Under the pieces are notes generated by a model. It searched no databases. It was not told the origin of the DNA and was given only the letters and a program-made list of their open reading frames with translations. Positions 43,505 to 56,742 of a stretch of 64,000 nucleotides of DNA are shown in pieces. This DNA is from Lolium rigidum (Eukaryota > Streptophyta > Magnoliopsida > Poales > Poaceae), in assembly GCF_022539505.1 (NCBI RefSeq), contig NC_061514.1:42644869-42708868 (forward strand), in the 5' to 3' direction. The stretch's first letter is position 1. Every line of letters starts with the position of its first letter. The position numbers were made by a program, and so were the translations under genes.

Positions 43505-45650
43505 AGGACTTCTATTAGCATCATCAATAACACGTTGACATTTGGCAATCGCCTTGATTGAATCTTGTGTACTCTTTGTCAACATATCGGCTACGAGATC
43601 TTAAAGCGACAATACCATGTCTTTTATAAAGTACGACCTTGAGATATTTCTTGTCGATGAAAGAAATGGTCTAGGTTGACGGCTATGAGAAGATGCATCG
43701 GAAGAAAGATCGGAACTTTTTGTGGGCCTCACTTGGTAATGAAGATTGCTTCATCACAAGCGCATTCGATAATAATGCAAAAAGAGTTAAACGATGAACT
43801 ATGCAAACATTTATTATGCAATGTAGATATAAGATAATAACAAGTTGCATAAATAAGACATGTATGGAACTTGTACTAAGCACAAACTTACATCATAATG
43901 TTGCACGGGGTCGCTACGAGATCCTTTTTGGCGACTATCTTCTAATGATGACTTGCTTCATTAAAGCGCATTTTGGTAACATTGTAAACATAGTTACAAC
44001 AATTAACTATTCAAACATGTATTACGCAATGTAGAGATCGGATAACGACATGTAGCGGAAATAAGCACAAGATAAGATAAGATGCATGTACTAAGCACAT
44101 ACGGCTCACTGTGAGGTCCTTCTCTTGCGTGCACTAGTCGTGGTCAACATGCCTATCATTTTAGGTTCAGCCATCAAGTGAAATGCTAATCCTCCTGCTC
44201 CATTGTCCTTAATCTGTGTTTAGATATCACATTTAAGACCAAGTCGATCTGGTTTCAAATAACAAAAAACTTGAGTCTGCCAAATGAATAAGCCAATATT
44301 TACCGGATATCAGATTAAAACCAACTAGATGTTGCTTTGCATGAGATACGAATTTCGGACATTCGGATTTAGAGTAGGGTAATGCCAAGGTTTTACACAT
44401 AAAGTAAGCGGCATTAAGAATGACCAAATGTCGGGTTCAAATCACCCTCGAAGTTTCTCCAAGACAAGCATATCAAATAGGCGAAACATAGTAAAGCATG
44501 AATGGCATTGCTATGGCGGGGTTCCAAGTGTTAATCTCTTGCATAAGGAACAATGCATATAGGTTATAGATAATAACGGAAGTAAGCGCAAAATTACCAA
44601 CCACGAACTCAGATTCCAACCTTACCTAGCGTCCCCGGCGTTAATGTTGGATGTTCTAATAAGTGGTTCGCATGATCAATCCCTAGGAAAAATAACATTG
44701 ACAAGTCGGTCTACGATAATACAAAGACCGGACATGCATGCGGCAATAACTATATAAGCTAAAGACGAGGTATAAGAGCAAGCGGATTGGAAATGCACAT
44801 AGCATGATTATAAAAGCGAGTGTGAGAATAGCGGACACGAGAAAACGAGCTAGCGGTGAGCTAATGACGTGGTATAAGAACAAGCGGATTGGAAATGCCC
44901 ATAGCACGACTATAAAAGCGGTGCGACAATAGCATGCGATACAAAAACGGTTAGCGGCAAATGAATGGGTACAAGGCTATAAATATGTGGATGCACACGA
45001 GTGTCGGTAGAATGAACGAGGATGGTAGCGACCGGATAATGCTTTTGTACTTGTACAATATTTAAACAAACTTCATGCGAAGCAACACATCAAGAAAGTT
45101 AACGGCATATGAGATCTGCAAATAACTACACAAAACATGGCGAAAGAAACACCGTGATCTAACGGGCCGGCGTACTAACCAAGGCTGCGGCGGGGTGGAC
45201 GGGGGCGGCAACTTGCATTCCGGCGGCGGCGAACGCGGGAGACGATGAATCAACCCTGTTTTAGTAGAAGCGGGCGTTAGTGAAGCGGATGCTGGTTGGG
45301 CGGCAAGGTATTCGGTGAAGTTGATACGGCCGGCTGCGGCGAGGTAGTCGGTGGCGAGGTCGGCGGTGAAGCGGATCCGTCGGTGGCGAGGTCGGCGGTG
45401 AAGCGGATCCGTCGGTGACGAGGGCGGCGGGGAGCGGATCGAGGTGGGTGGACAGCCAACACGATCAAGGCTACGTTGTGGAGGAGTATGCCGGCGGCGA
45501 AGCGGATCTAGTGCTGTAGAGAGTCAGAGCTTTGGCGTGTGAGAGTATTTTTGAGCTAATGAGGCGAATGGTTGGTGGGTGGGTGTGGGCCTGTGGGGAG
45601 GGTTCGGGATCTAGGCAAGATATTTCATTGTTACCGAATGAGCCCTCCAT
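43505..45650 (-). pseudogene. Decayed multi-exon gene in the left arm of the CACTA element
   Basis: Minus-strand pieces with proper splice sites: a first exon from an ATG at 45650 (MEGSFGNNEISCLDPEPSPQ), an exon 45255-45180 between AAAACAG and TTG|GTTAGT, coding-like pieces near 44215-44110 ending CTCACA|GTGAGC and near 43985-43890 ending ATGAT|GTAAGT, and a last piece about 43700-43505 (DASSHSRQPRPFLSS, then DMLTKSTQDSIKAIAKCQRV) with a stop near its middle. No domain was recognised. It could be the accessory gene of the element or a captured host gene. Confidence 0.4.
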
Positions 45651-45923
45651 GGTCGGTGGGTTGTAGCTTCGGACCGGGGTTAAAAGGGTAAAACTGGTCA
45701 CGGGATTTTCGAATGGATGCGGCGGGATGATTTGGCGCGCGGCCGAAATTTTCGGTGTCAAGCTACGAGCGAACGACAAAAATAATGTTCTTCCCCGGGG
45801 AGCTCTCATTTCTTCCTCTTCTCTTTCTCTCTCGAGTCTCTCCCACTCCCCGGCTCCTCTCCCCCTTCTCTCCGGCGGCCTCGCCGGCCGGAGACGAGGC
45901 CGACTTCTCTCTGTATATTGTAC

Positions 45924-46050
45924 ACCCTACGAACTAAATTAATTGATTCAACTTTCCTTAGACGTGTATGTATCTAGAGTAAAAACATGTGTGGATACAT
46001 CCATATTTAGATAAGCAAAGTTGAGTCAGCTAATTTGGATCCGAGGGAGT
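45924..46050. mobile_element. Stowaway-type MITE (degenerate)
   Basis: Roughly 125 bp with ends resembling CTCCCTCGGATCCAAATTA in inverted orientation (AATTTGGATCCGAGGGAGT at the right) and the internal GTATGTATCTAGA / TGGATACATCCATATTTAGA arms of Triticeae Stowaway elements. Confidence 0.7.
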
Positions 46051-46604
46051 TAGTGTTGTTGTAAGCTTAGATCCGGTGTTTCCCATGAGCGAGAATGGCG
46101 CAATGGAGTCGGGGATCTCGTCATCGGCTTCGGATCGGCCTATGGTGAATCGGCGGATCTTGCCGGCCAAACCCCGATCTGGTGCCATCAATGTGATGGC
46201 GCTAACGGTGAGGCTTGCTTTGGTCAGTGCTTCAGATCTGGCCAATGGGGAAGTCAAGCTGCTAAAGTTCACAAGCTCGGGGCATACGACGGCGTCATCC
46301 GTCTTGCCCTTGCACATCTTGGACTTTCAGCGGCCCTTCTCAGAGCCAATATGCCGTTGTTGAGGCCCTTCTTCTCCTTCGTCCTGGCGACTACCGGCGA
46401 CACCGTCCCAAGTGGTGCGTCCCGGCGACGGAGTTCTTTGGAAAGGATGCGGAGCGAGAGATCGATGTGCGGTCGAGAAGGACTCGATTGATTTTCTTCT
46501 ATATGTTTTGGGGTCCTTTTTGTAAAGTTGCGGGTTCTATTAGTTATTGTCTAGTACTTTTGGTCCTCTATGTAATTTTTTGGACTAGTTTCCATTGGCA
46601 CTGA
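46051..46604 (+). other. Unassigned stretch with one 95-codon frame
   Basis: The plus frame 46076-46363 (MSENGAMESGISSSASDRPM...) has gene-like codon composition and is overlapped by an equally long minus frame. No domain or splice pattern decides between them. The remainder is non-coding. Confidence 0.3.
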
Positions 46605-49600
46605 TAAACTTGAATTTTGACAAGTTCACGGGGAAAAAAATTCCTTTGCACATATGGCCTATCATGCATAAACATTCTTGAGATTTAAACTATATGTAAT
46701 GTGCCATGCATTAACCCTAAACCATATATATGTAACTAACCCTAGCTGATCAAACCCTACTTAATTAAAACAAATAACCCTAAACTATACGCATGCACTT
46801 TATGCGCAAAGGCGCGGGTGCCTCTAATAATGTGTGTGCGCACTCGATCGATGATCCCTAAACCTTATACAACCATGAAACCCTAATCCCTAATCCCTAA
46901 ACCCTAAACACCCTAAACACTAAACCCTAGACCCTAAACCCTAACCCTAACCCTAAACCCTAATTAAACCCTATATATAGGTCAACGACACTTAATTGTG
47001 CATCAAGCGGGCCAGGGGTGCCTCGCGGTCCTCTAATTAAATTAAATGTGCCATGCATTAACCCTAAACCATATATATGTAACTAACCATAGCTAATCAA
47101 CCCTACTTAATGAAAACACATAACCCTAAACTATACTAGCTATAACCCGATCTAATAAAAATATGCTCTATATATAGCAGCTAGCTAGCAAACCGTAGAT
47201 TAACACCAATTAATATATACATGGCCTATATCGATCATGTTGTATAACATATCCCTGAGATTCATTAATTAATTATATAATTATCGTGATAAATTAATTA
47301 ACTTTAATTTTGACAAGTTCTCTCGAATGAAAACACATTTGATTAAGTTGCCTCATAATATATATATATAATTAGTGTGCATGCATGGCCTACCATGCAT
47401 TCGTGCATATATTTTAATGTATATTTGAACATATTCTTGGGGATTTCAATCTCTCTCTCTCTCGATCATCTATATATCGTTGGTGGCCAAAAAACACACA
47501 TATATATGCATGCAATTTATGCGTAAAGGCGCGGGTGCCTCTAATAATGTGTGTGCGCACTCGATCGATGATCCCTAAACCTTAAACAACCCTAAAACCT
47601 TAAATCCCTAATCCCTAAACCCTAAACACCCTAAACACTAAACCCTAAACCCTAGACCCTAAACGTACCCTAACCCTAACCCTAACCCTAAACCCTAGCT
47701 AATCCTAAACCCCAATTAAACCCTATGTATAGGCCAACGACACTTAATTGTGCATCGATCGAGCGGGTCATGGGTGCCTCGCGATCCTCTAATAAAATTA
47801 AATGTGCCATGCATTAACCCTAAACCATATATATGTAACTAACCCTAGCTAATCAACCCTACTTAATTAAAACACATAACCCTAAACTATACTAGCTAGC
47901 TATAACCCGATCTAATAAAAACATGCTCTATATATAGCGGCTAGCTAGCAAACCAGTAGATTAACACCAATTAAAATATACATGGCCTATATCGATCATG
48001 TTGTATAACATATCCACGAGATTCATTAATTAATTATATAATTATCGTGATAAATTAATTAACTTGAACTTTGACAAGTTCTCTCGAATGAAAACACATT
48101 TGATTAAGTTGCCTCATAATATATATATAATTAGTGTGCATGCATGGCCTACAATGCATTCGTGCATATATTTTAATGTATATTTTAACATATTCTTGGG
48201 GATTTCAATCTCTCTCTCTCTCGATCATCTATATATCGTTGGTGGCCCAAAAAACACACATATATATGCATGCAATTTATGCGTAAAGGCGCGGGTGCCT
48301 CTAATAATGTGTGTGCGCACTCGATCGATGATCCCTAAACCTTAAACAACCCTAAAACCTTAAATCCCTAATACCTAAACCCTAAACACCCTAAACACTA
48401 AACCCTAAACCCTAGACTCTAAACGTACCCTAACCCTAACCCTAATCCTAAACCCTAGCTAATCCTAAACCCCAATTAAACCCTATGTATAGGCCAACGA
48501 CACTTAATTGTGCATCGATCGAGCGGGTCATGGGTGCCTCGTGATCCTCTAATAAAATTAAATGTGCCATGCATTAACCCTAAACCATATATATGTAACT
48601 AACCCTAGCTAATCAACCCTACTTAATTAAAACACATAACCCTAAACTATACTAGCTAGCTATAACCCGATCTAATAAAAACATGCTCTATATATAGCAG
48701 CTAGCTAGCAAACAGTAGATTAACACCAATTAAAATATACATGGCCTATATCGATCATGTTGTATAACATATCCCTCAGATTCATTAATTAATTATATAA
48801 TTATCGTGATAAATTAATTAACTTGAACTTTGACAAGTTCTCTCGAATGAAAACACATTTGATTAAGTTGCCTCATAATATATATATAATTAGTGTGCAT
48901 GCATGGCCTACAATGCATTCGTGCATATATTTTAATGTATATTTGAACATATTCTTGGGGATTTCAATCTCTCTCTCTCTCGATCATCTATATATCGTTG
49001 GTGGCCCAAAAAACACACATATATACGCATGCACTTTATGCGTAAAGGCGCGAGTGCCTCTAATAATGTGTGTGCGCACTCGATCGATGATCCCTAAACC
49101 TTAAACAACCCTAAAACCCCTAAATCCCTAATCCCTAAACCCTAAACACCCTAAACACTAAACCCTAAACCCTAACCCTAACCCTCTACCCTAGCTAACC
49201 CTAAACCCTAATTAAACCCTATGTATAGGCCAACGTCACTTAATTGTGCATCGAGCAGCCCAAGGGTGCCTCGCGGTCCTCTAATTAAATTAATTGTGCC
49301 ATGCATTAACCCTAAACCATATATATGTAACTAACCCTAGCTAATTAACCCTACTTAATTAAAACACATAACCCTAAAATATACTAGATATAACCCGATC
49401 TAATAAAAACATGCTCTATATATAGCAGCTAGCTAGCAAACCGTAGATTAACACCAATTAAAATATACATGGCCTATATATATCGATCATGTTGTATAAC
49501 ATATCCCTCAGATTCATTAATTAATTATATAATTATCGTGATAAATTAATTAACTTGAATTTTGACAAGTTCTCTCGAATGAGAACACATTTGATTAAGT

Positions 49601-52480
49601 TGCCTCATAATATATATATATATAATTAATTAGTGTACATGCATGGCCTACCATGCATTCGTGCATATATTTTAATGTATATTTGAACATATTCTTAGGG
49701 ATTTCAATCTCTCTCTCGATCATCAATATATCGTTGGTGGCCAAAAAACACACACATATATATATATACGCATGCAATTTATGCGTAAAGGCGCGGGTGC
49801 CTCTAATAATGTGTGTGCGCACTCGATCGATGATCCCTAAACCTTAAACAACCCCTAAAACCTTAAATCCCTAATCCCTAATCCCTAATCCCTAAACCCT
49901 AAACACCCTAAACACTAAACCCTAGACCCTAGACCCGGCCCTAACCCTAACCCTAACCCTAACCCTAAACCCTAGCTAACCCTAAACCCTAATTAAACCC
50001 TATGTATAGGCCAACGACACTTAATTGTGTGCATCGAGCAGGCCAGGGGTGCCTCGCGGTCCTCTAATTAAATTAAATGTGACATGCATTAACCCTAAAC
50101 CATATATATGTAACTAACCCTAGCTAATCAACCCTACTTAATTAAAACACATAACCCTAAACTATACTAGATATAACCCGATCTAATAAAAGCATGCTCT
50201 ATATATATAACAGCTTGCTAGCAAACCGTAGATTAACACCAATTAAAATATACATGGCCTATATCGATCATGTTGTATAACATATCCCTTAGATTCATTA
50301 ATTAATTATATAATTATCTTGATAAATTAATTAACTTTAATTTTGACAAGTTCTCTCGAACGAAAACACATTTGATTAAGTTGCCTCATAATATATATAT
50401 AATTTTAGTGTGCATGCATGGCCTACCATGCATTCGTGCATATATTTTAATGTATATTTGAACATATTCTTGGGGATTTCAATCTCTCTCTCTCTCGCGA
50501 TCATCTATATATAACGTTGGTGGCAAAAAACACACACATATATACGCATGCACTTTATGCGTAAAGACGCGGGTGCCTCTAATAATGTGTGTGCGCACTC
50601 GATCGATGATCCCTAAACCTTAAACGTACAACCCTAAAACCCTAAATTAATTATCGATCTCCCTGTGATTCATTAATTAATTATATATATTATTATCGAT
50701 GATAAATTAATTAACTTGAATTTTGACAAGTTCTCTCGTATGAAAACACATTTGATCAAGTTGCCTAGCTCATAATATATATATAATTAGTGTGCATGCA
50801 TGGCCTACCATGCATTCGTGCATATATTTTGATATATATTTGAACATGCATATTCTTGGGGATTTCAATCTCTCTCTCTCGATCATCTATATATCGTTGT
50901 TGGTGGCAAAAAAATACACATATATATACGCATGCACTTTATGCGCAAAGGCGCGGGGTGCCTCTAATAATGTGTGTGCGCACTCGATCGATGATCCCTA
51001 AACCTTAAACAACCCTAAAACCCTAATCCCTAATCCCCTAAACCCTAAACACCCTAAACACACTAAACCCTAGACCCTAAACACCCTAAACACTAAACCC
51101 TAAACCCTAGACCCTAAACACAGTAAACATTAAACCCTAAACCCTAAACACCCTAAACACTAATTAAACCCTAAACCCTAGACCCTAAACACTAAACCCT
51201 AAACCCTAGACCCTAAACACCGTAAACACTAAACCCTAAACCCTAAACACCCAAAACACTAATTAAACCCTAAACCATAGACCCTAAACACTAGACCCTA
51301 AACCCTAGACCCTAAACACCCTAAACACTAAACCCTAGACCCTCTAAACACCGTAAACACTAAACCCTAAACCCTAGACCCTAGCTAAACACCCAAAACA
51401 CTAAACCCTAAACCCAGCTAGCTAACCCTAAACCCTAATTAAACCCTATATATATAGGCCAACGACACTTAATTGTGCATCAAGCGAGGCCGGGGGTGCC
51501 TCGCGGTCCTCTAGTTAAATTAAATGTGCCATGCATTAACCCTAAACCATATATATATAACTAACCCCTAGATAATCAAACCCTAGTTAATTAAAACACA
51601 TAACCCTAAACTATACTAGCTATAACCCGATCTAATAAAAACATGCTCTATATATAGCATGCAGCTAGCTAGCAAATTAAACGGTAGATTAAAACCAATT
51701 AATATATACATGGCCTATATCGATCATATGTTGTATAACATCTCCACTGAGATTCATTAATTAATTATATAATTATCGATGATAAATTAATTAACTTGAA
51801 TTTTGACAAGTTCTCTCGAATGAAAACACATTTGATTAAGTTTCCTCATAATATATATATAATTAGTGTGCATGCATGGCCTACCATGCATGCATTCGTG
51901 CATATATTTTAATATATATTTGAACATATTCTTGGGGGATTTCAATCTCTCTCTCTCTCGATTATCTATATGTCGTTGGTGGCCAAAAAACACACACATA
52001 TACGCATGCACTTTATGCGCAAAGGCGCGTGTGCCTCTAATAATGTGTGTGTGCGCACTCGATCGATGATCCCTAAACCTTAAACCCTAAATAAACCCTA
52101 ATCCCTAATCCCTAAACCCTAAACACCATAAACATTAAACCCTAAACCCTAGACCCTAAACCCTAACCTCCTAACCCTAAACCCTAAACCCTAATTAAAC
52201 CCTATATATAGGCCAATGACACTTAATTGTGCATCAAGCGGGCCAGGGGTGCCTCTCGGTCCTCTAATTAAATTAAATGTGCCATGCATATATATGTGTT
52301 TAATTTGGGGATTTCAATCGCTCTCTCGTATGTAGCTCTCTCTACCTCTCTCTCTTTCTCTGTCTCTCTCTCTCTCTCTCTCTCGTTGGTGGCCAACAAC
52401 ACACACATGCACTTTGTGCGCAAAGGCATGCGCCTCTAATAATGTGTGCGCAGTCGATCGATCTAGTTTATGATTAATCA
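46605..52480. repeat. Tandem array of about 750-bp units rich in telomere-like CCCTAAA
   Basis: Nine anchors (GGCGCGGGTGCCTCTAATAA and variants) lie near 46811, 47529, 48289, 49048, 49791, 50567, 50951, 52024 and 52423. Five spacings fall between 718 and 776 bp; the others are a short unit (384 bp), an expanded one (1073 bp) and a partial last one (399 bp). Each unit has a degenerate block of CCCTAAA, CCCTAA and CCCTAGA, the longest at about 51000-51420, then A/T-rich sequence, a (TA)n tract and a CT microsatellite. The orientation of CCCTAAA is constant. Short frames in it repeat with the unit and are not genes. Confidence 0.9.
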
Positions 52481-53584
52481 TAGCACACAAATAAAGAAGT
52501 TGTATTTGAATCCACACAACCTAATCTAAAACACATAACCCCTAACATGGCCTAATTAATTAACCCTTCTCGATCTCTACCTAATTAGTGGAAATTGCAC
52601 AAAATCAAAAGGGGTCCCTCACTAATTATGCATATCTGCTAGATTGTGATAAACTTTTGCCACATATATATTTGGTGGATGGGTGCATCTTGGCATGTAA
52701 AAAATTAGTGTTTGCAAATGGCGTTGTCAAAATTAATGTACAAATGATTTCTTTCCATCCAAAGTGCATAAAATGGGAGTTTTAATGAAGAAAGTACAAA
52801 TAAAACAGCTCAACATGCTTCCACACCCCGATTTTCACACGAAGTAGAGCATATTTAAAGGATAATTCCAGAGTTTTACTATTTTTCAAGCAACTTTGCT
52901 AATTTTCCCCCACTCACATGACTTTATGTCGATTTAACGAAAATATGGCGAATTTAAACTACATGGGCGGGATAGTTTGAATTGTGCGCGCGGCAAAGGG
53001 AACCGCCTATTCCTCAACCTTGTGCACGGCAAATTACACACGCAACTCCATTAAACGCCACCTACCGACCTTAATTATCACCCCGGCGGCCCGGCCGCAT
53101 GACCCCCACCCACCCGTACACAACTTATCCCCGTCCGTGCGAAGAGCTTCCCCTCCCCGTCCCGTCCGTGCGAAGAAGAAGCTTCCCCTCCCCGTCGTTC
53201 TTCTCGAGACGCACCGGCGGTCAAGTTGATCCACGGTAGGGCTGCTATCTCTAGCTCAATCATGTATCGGGCAAGACAGCCTAACGATTTATATTTTCTT
53301 GATGCTTGCTAAAAAAATTCGTCGGTATGCTCGAACTAATTGGCACTTTATAGTTTTCCGCTCGATTTGTCATCGATCAATTTGTTCATTTGCGTGGGCA
53401 TATAGAGTCAATTCTGCACTCGATCCGTTAATTTGCTGAAATGCCATGGCAGAGTTTTGTACACGATCTGTTTGCTAAAATGTCGATGGGCATTTTTTGT
53501 TTTGTACTCGACATGATTGCTGAAATGCATAATCATGTAGTATAGTTTTGTACTCGATGGATATACATTTCCTACTTCGCCTTA
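52481..53584. other. Spacer before the transposase remnant
   Basis: Non-repetitive A/T-rich sequence. 52984-53235 is G/C-richer and ends near a possible donor (CCACG|GTAGGG), and could be the promoter and leader exon of the gene that follows. No protein domain was seen. Confidence 0.35.
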
Positions 53585-53905
53585 AATTAATCACCAACCA
53601 CTTGTATCTCATAATTAAACGAGATGGACGAGAACTTGGATACTTGCATGGACACTTATGTTCCCCTTCATATATAAATGGTGTTCAACCCTTTATGGGG
53701 TTTATTAGAGCTCATGATGGTCACAACTCTGGACGTGTATTGCCCGTGTTGCACATGTATGAATGGTGAGAAGAGGCCTCACCACTGTAGTGGCAGATCA
53801 TTTACACATTTTTGGGATGGACCGCACATATGTTAGGCGGGTTTAGCATGGTGAACCATATAATGATCCTTTAGCGGGGAGAAGCGAGATCTTGCTCACA
53901 CTTGT
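53585..53905 (+). pseudogene. Remnant of CACTA transposase-associated domain
   Basis: Across shifting frames the DNA encodes pieces that line up with the N-terminal transposase-associated domain (PF13963) of CACTA TNP2-type proteins: FMGFIRAHDGHN, CPCCTCMNGEKRPHHC, then a DHL..GMD..Y-like stretch and a HGEP-like motif. The frame is broken at least three times (near 53715, 53780 and 53850). No catalytic transposase region follows. Confidence 0.5.
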
Positions 53906-54015
53906 ATGTGTGTTGGCATATGTAGTTAATTATTTATATTGATCTTGCGCATTGTTTCAATCAATAGTTTGCATTCTTGTGCAAGGTTACGTACTCAAAT
54001 TTAACTTGTTGCCAG

Positions 54016-54588
54016 ATGGATGGACGGAAAGGAGAGAAAAAGCGCTTGCTTCAGGAAACGGGTTTCAGCTCTGGGACATGTGCTGTGCCAGATGAGAAGG
54101 TAAATATGTAAAACGGCATTTGTTCATCCCTTAGATGTTTGTCTAATCGGTTGATGTACTAATTGCAGAAGCATAGAGTTGAAGAGGTCTCTCAGTTTGA
54201 TGGGAGATTTGAAGATGAATCTCAGTTTGATGCACCTGTGGATGGTACCGATGACGAGCCTTTCATAGACGAAGGTCCTGCACTCGAGATTATCCGATCT
54301 ACGAGAAGGAGGCCGTGGACCGAGTACACGGCTTTGCGTTGAAGTGGATGCACGCCGGAGATCATCACGGGCGTCCGGGTAGTCTCAAGACCACCCAGCC
54401 ACGATGCACTCGTGGATGAGTGCGATGACGAGCCTCTCATAGACGAAGGTCCCGCACCGAGATTATCCGGCCTACGGAAGGAGGTCGTGGACCGAGTACA
54501 CGGCTTTGCGTTGAAGAGGATGCACACCGGAGATCATCGGGGCGTCCCGGTAGTCTCGGGACCACCCAGCCACGATGCAAAATGTTGA
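54016..54588 (+). pseudogene. Two-exon gene fragment with an internal 175-bp duplication
   Basis: Exon 54016-54097 (MDGRKGEKKRLLQETGFSSG) follows an acceptor GTTGCCAG and ends GAAG|GTAAAT. The next exon starts after AATTGCAG at 54169 and reaches a stop near 54588. Within it, about 54230-54404 and 54410-54579 are two diverged copies of the same segment (DDEPFIDEG in the first, DDEPLIDEG in the second), and a CTCGAG against CCGAG indel shifts the first copy out of frame. Function unknown; the position suggests the 3' part of the transposase gene or an accessory gene. Confidence 0.4.
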
Positions 54589-54793
54589 GCTACTTTATGA
54601 TTCGTACTCTTATGTTACGGTGCTGTAGTATGTTATGATTTGTACGCCTTTGGCGCTAGATTAAGCATTCGGTGGATGATCGCGTTGCAAAATTCGACAC
54701 CCACACAATCGGTTCATCGTATGAGTAGTAGCACAATTACTTCTACGGCGATTCCTGCCGGCGCATTAGTTGGTAGCATGAAACACTTTCGGG

Positions 54794-54905
54794 TACTCCC
54801 CTCGATTCATATTAATTGACTCAATTCTGTCTAGATATGGATGTATCTAGATGCATTTGTTAACTAGACTAACAAACTTGAGTCGGTTAATATGAATCCG
54901 TGTAA
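54794..54905. mobile_element. Stowaway-type MITE (degenerate)
   Basis: About 110 bp with ends TACTCCCCTCGATTCATATT and the complementary AATATGAATCCG, plus the internal GATATGGATGTATCTAGA typical of the family. Confidence 0.65.
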
Positions 54906-56376
54906 ACTCGCCCAAGTCCTCGAGCAGCTAGTTTATTGACTCTGGACTCCAAGCCTCTCGCGGCAAGCCATCGACGAAGCTTTGACCAGATCTTGGCCCG
55001 CAATTTTTTTTTGTGTGGCGAATAGCAAAGCTTTGACCAGTTCCTCTCGGGATACAGCACGCCGGTGAGCTTGCACGGTTTCCATGAGCACTTTCTGGCG
55101 GAACTTCCTCTTCAGCGCCCTCAAGCCGCTGCTGCGAGACAGCACGCAGTGCCTCGAGGTGGATGGAATTCTGGATCTCAGGGCGGGTGGTCCGCATCAT
55201 CCGGGAACGATCTCCAGCGGGTTAACGAGGACATGCATGGCGGCCAGGGGATTTGTTTGTTTTTTTTTGTTTGAGCTTGGGATTTGGGGTTTTTTCGGAT
55301 AGGGGAGGAGGAACCGAGGAAGAGGAAGGAACAGCCGCGTGCTTGGCGCGTGGCGGTGTGCTTGAATTTCGAATTTTTGTGAAATGTTTCATTTCCCCGC
55401 TACAATTCGGGGGTTTCTTGACGCGCCAATGCGTCCCGCCGGGCAGCTTCAAGTAAATTTGGGGTGCCACACTATGGGCCCTAGTTTCAGTGAGACATGT
55501 AATGACTAGTCACATCAGTAAGTTCACCGTGTAATAAAATATGTTACCCCTCCCCTTTATGTAGCACCCCTTCTCTCCCGATCGAGTGCCGATTGCCGAC
55601 GGATGCAAGCCGCTAGCTCGATCCCCTCCTTTCGCCTCCACCGTCCAGGCATCCAGCTTGGAGGGGCAAGCTGCATCTAGCCCAAGCGGATTAGGTAGGA
55701 CTAGTAATGTTCTCTCCTTTCTCGAGATCGGTTCTTTTTTCCTCTCCTCGATATCTTGCGCATCTCTTTCCTATTCTGGGCGAAGGGGTGTCTTTCTGGT
55801 CACCCTCGAGCTGGGAGTGATTGATGGGGGTGGGGGCGTTGGCTACCTTTGCTTGGATTGGGGTGTTCTTCCTTTATTTGTCGACATTTGCAACCTTTGT
55901 AGTTTCTGCTGATCCTCACTGTATCTTTTGTCGGCTTGTACAGGAAAGGTAAGACCTCGGCGGTGGGGGCAATGGAGCGTAAGGCCACCACGCATGTGGG
56001 CGGTTGGCTGAGCACTGAGCTGCGTCCCCGGCCCCGCGAAGCGAGTACTCCGTTTGCTTATCCACTCTTTACCTTTTAAGTGTCTCTCTGGTCTCGCATC
56101 CTCAATCTGTTCCTGTTCGGAATATGCTTAAAGTAGCACATGTCTTCGGTTGTTTGTGCGTAAAGCCTCTGTGACACCATGCTCTATATTCTCGTATCGA
56201 GGTTGGTACCTCCGGGTTCCGTGCTGAGGCTATGGGGAACGAGAATAGCGCCCCACCTGCTGCGGGAGCATGGCCCGATCTGCGGCACAAGAAGCGAAAT
56301 GCCACTGCCGAGCTGGGCAGGGACCGCCCAGGGGTAATTTTTTTTAACCAACTTACCATGATGTAGTCTGAATCTG
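54906..56376 (+). other. Unassigned region, possible leader exons of the B3-like gene
   Basis: Several short frames exist on both strands (for example 55586-55912 plus and 54928-55200 minus) but none shows a recognised domain. G/C content rises around 55560-56040, where CCTCTTTTGT...TACAG at about 55940 resembles an acceptor. It may contain the promoter and first exons of the gene whose repeated exons start at 56880. Confidence 0.3.
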
Positions 56377-56742
56377 ATACTCCCTCAGATCCAAATTAAT
56401 TGACTCAACTATCTGTAGATACGGATGTATCTAGATGTGTTTTAGCTCTAGATACTACTGCCTCCATCCCAAAGCTTTGGGCTTATATTATTTTTAGAAA
56501 GTCAAACTATACCATGTTTGACTAAGCTTTTACCAAAAATCAGTAACATGCAAAATACAAAATTAATATCATTAAATAGATAATAAAATATATTTTCCTA
56601 CGGTATCTACACAGTATTATATTTGTTGATAGAATGTTCTAAAATTTTGGTCAAACTTTGCTTGTTTTGATTTCTAAAAAATAAATAAGGCTTAAGCTTT
56701 TGGATGGTGGTAGTACATTCATATCTAGACAAAGCTGAGTTA
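56377..56742. mobile_element. Stowaway MITE with a second Stowaway-like MITE nested in it
   Basis: The outer element begins ACTCCCTCAGATCCAAATTA and ends near GAGTTAACTAG. It is interrupted after TCTAGATA by an approximately 260-bp element with ends CTACTGCCTCCATCCCAAAG and the complementary GGATGGTGGTAGTA, inserted at TA as expected for Tc1/mariner-type MITEs. Confidence 0.65.

Noticed and set aside
48064..49104. Frames of 93 codons repeated in the satellite
   Set aside because: Nearly identical in successive units and without domains; they follow the satellite and do not look like genes.
46860..52200. True chromosome end (telomere)
   Set aside because: The CCCTAAA blocks are degenerate, interrupted by about 500 bp of other sequence in each unit, and are followed by more than 11 kb of transposon sequence.
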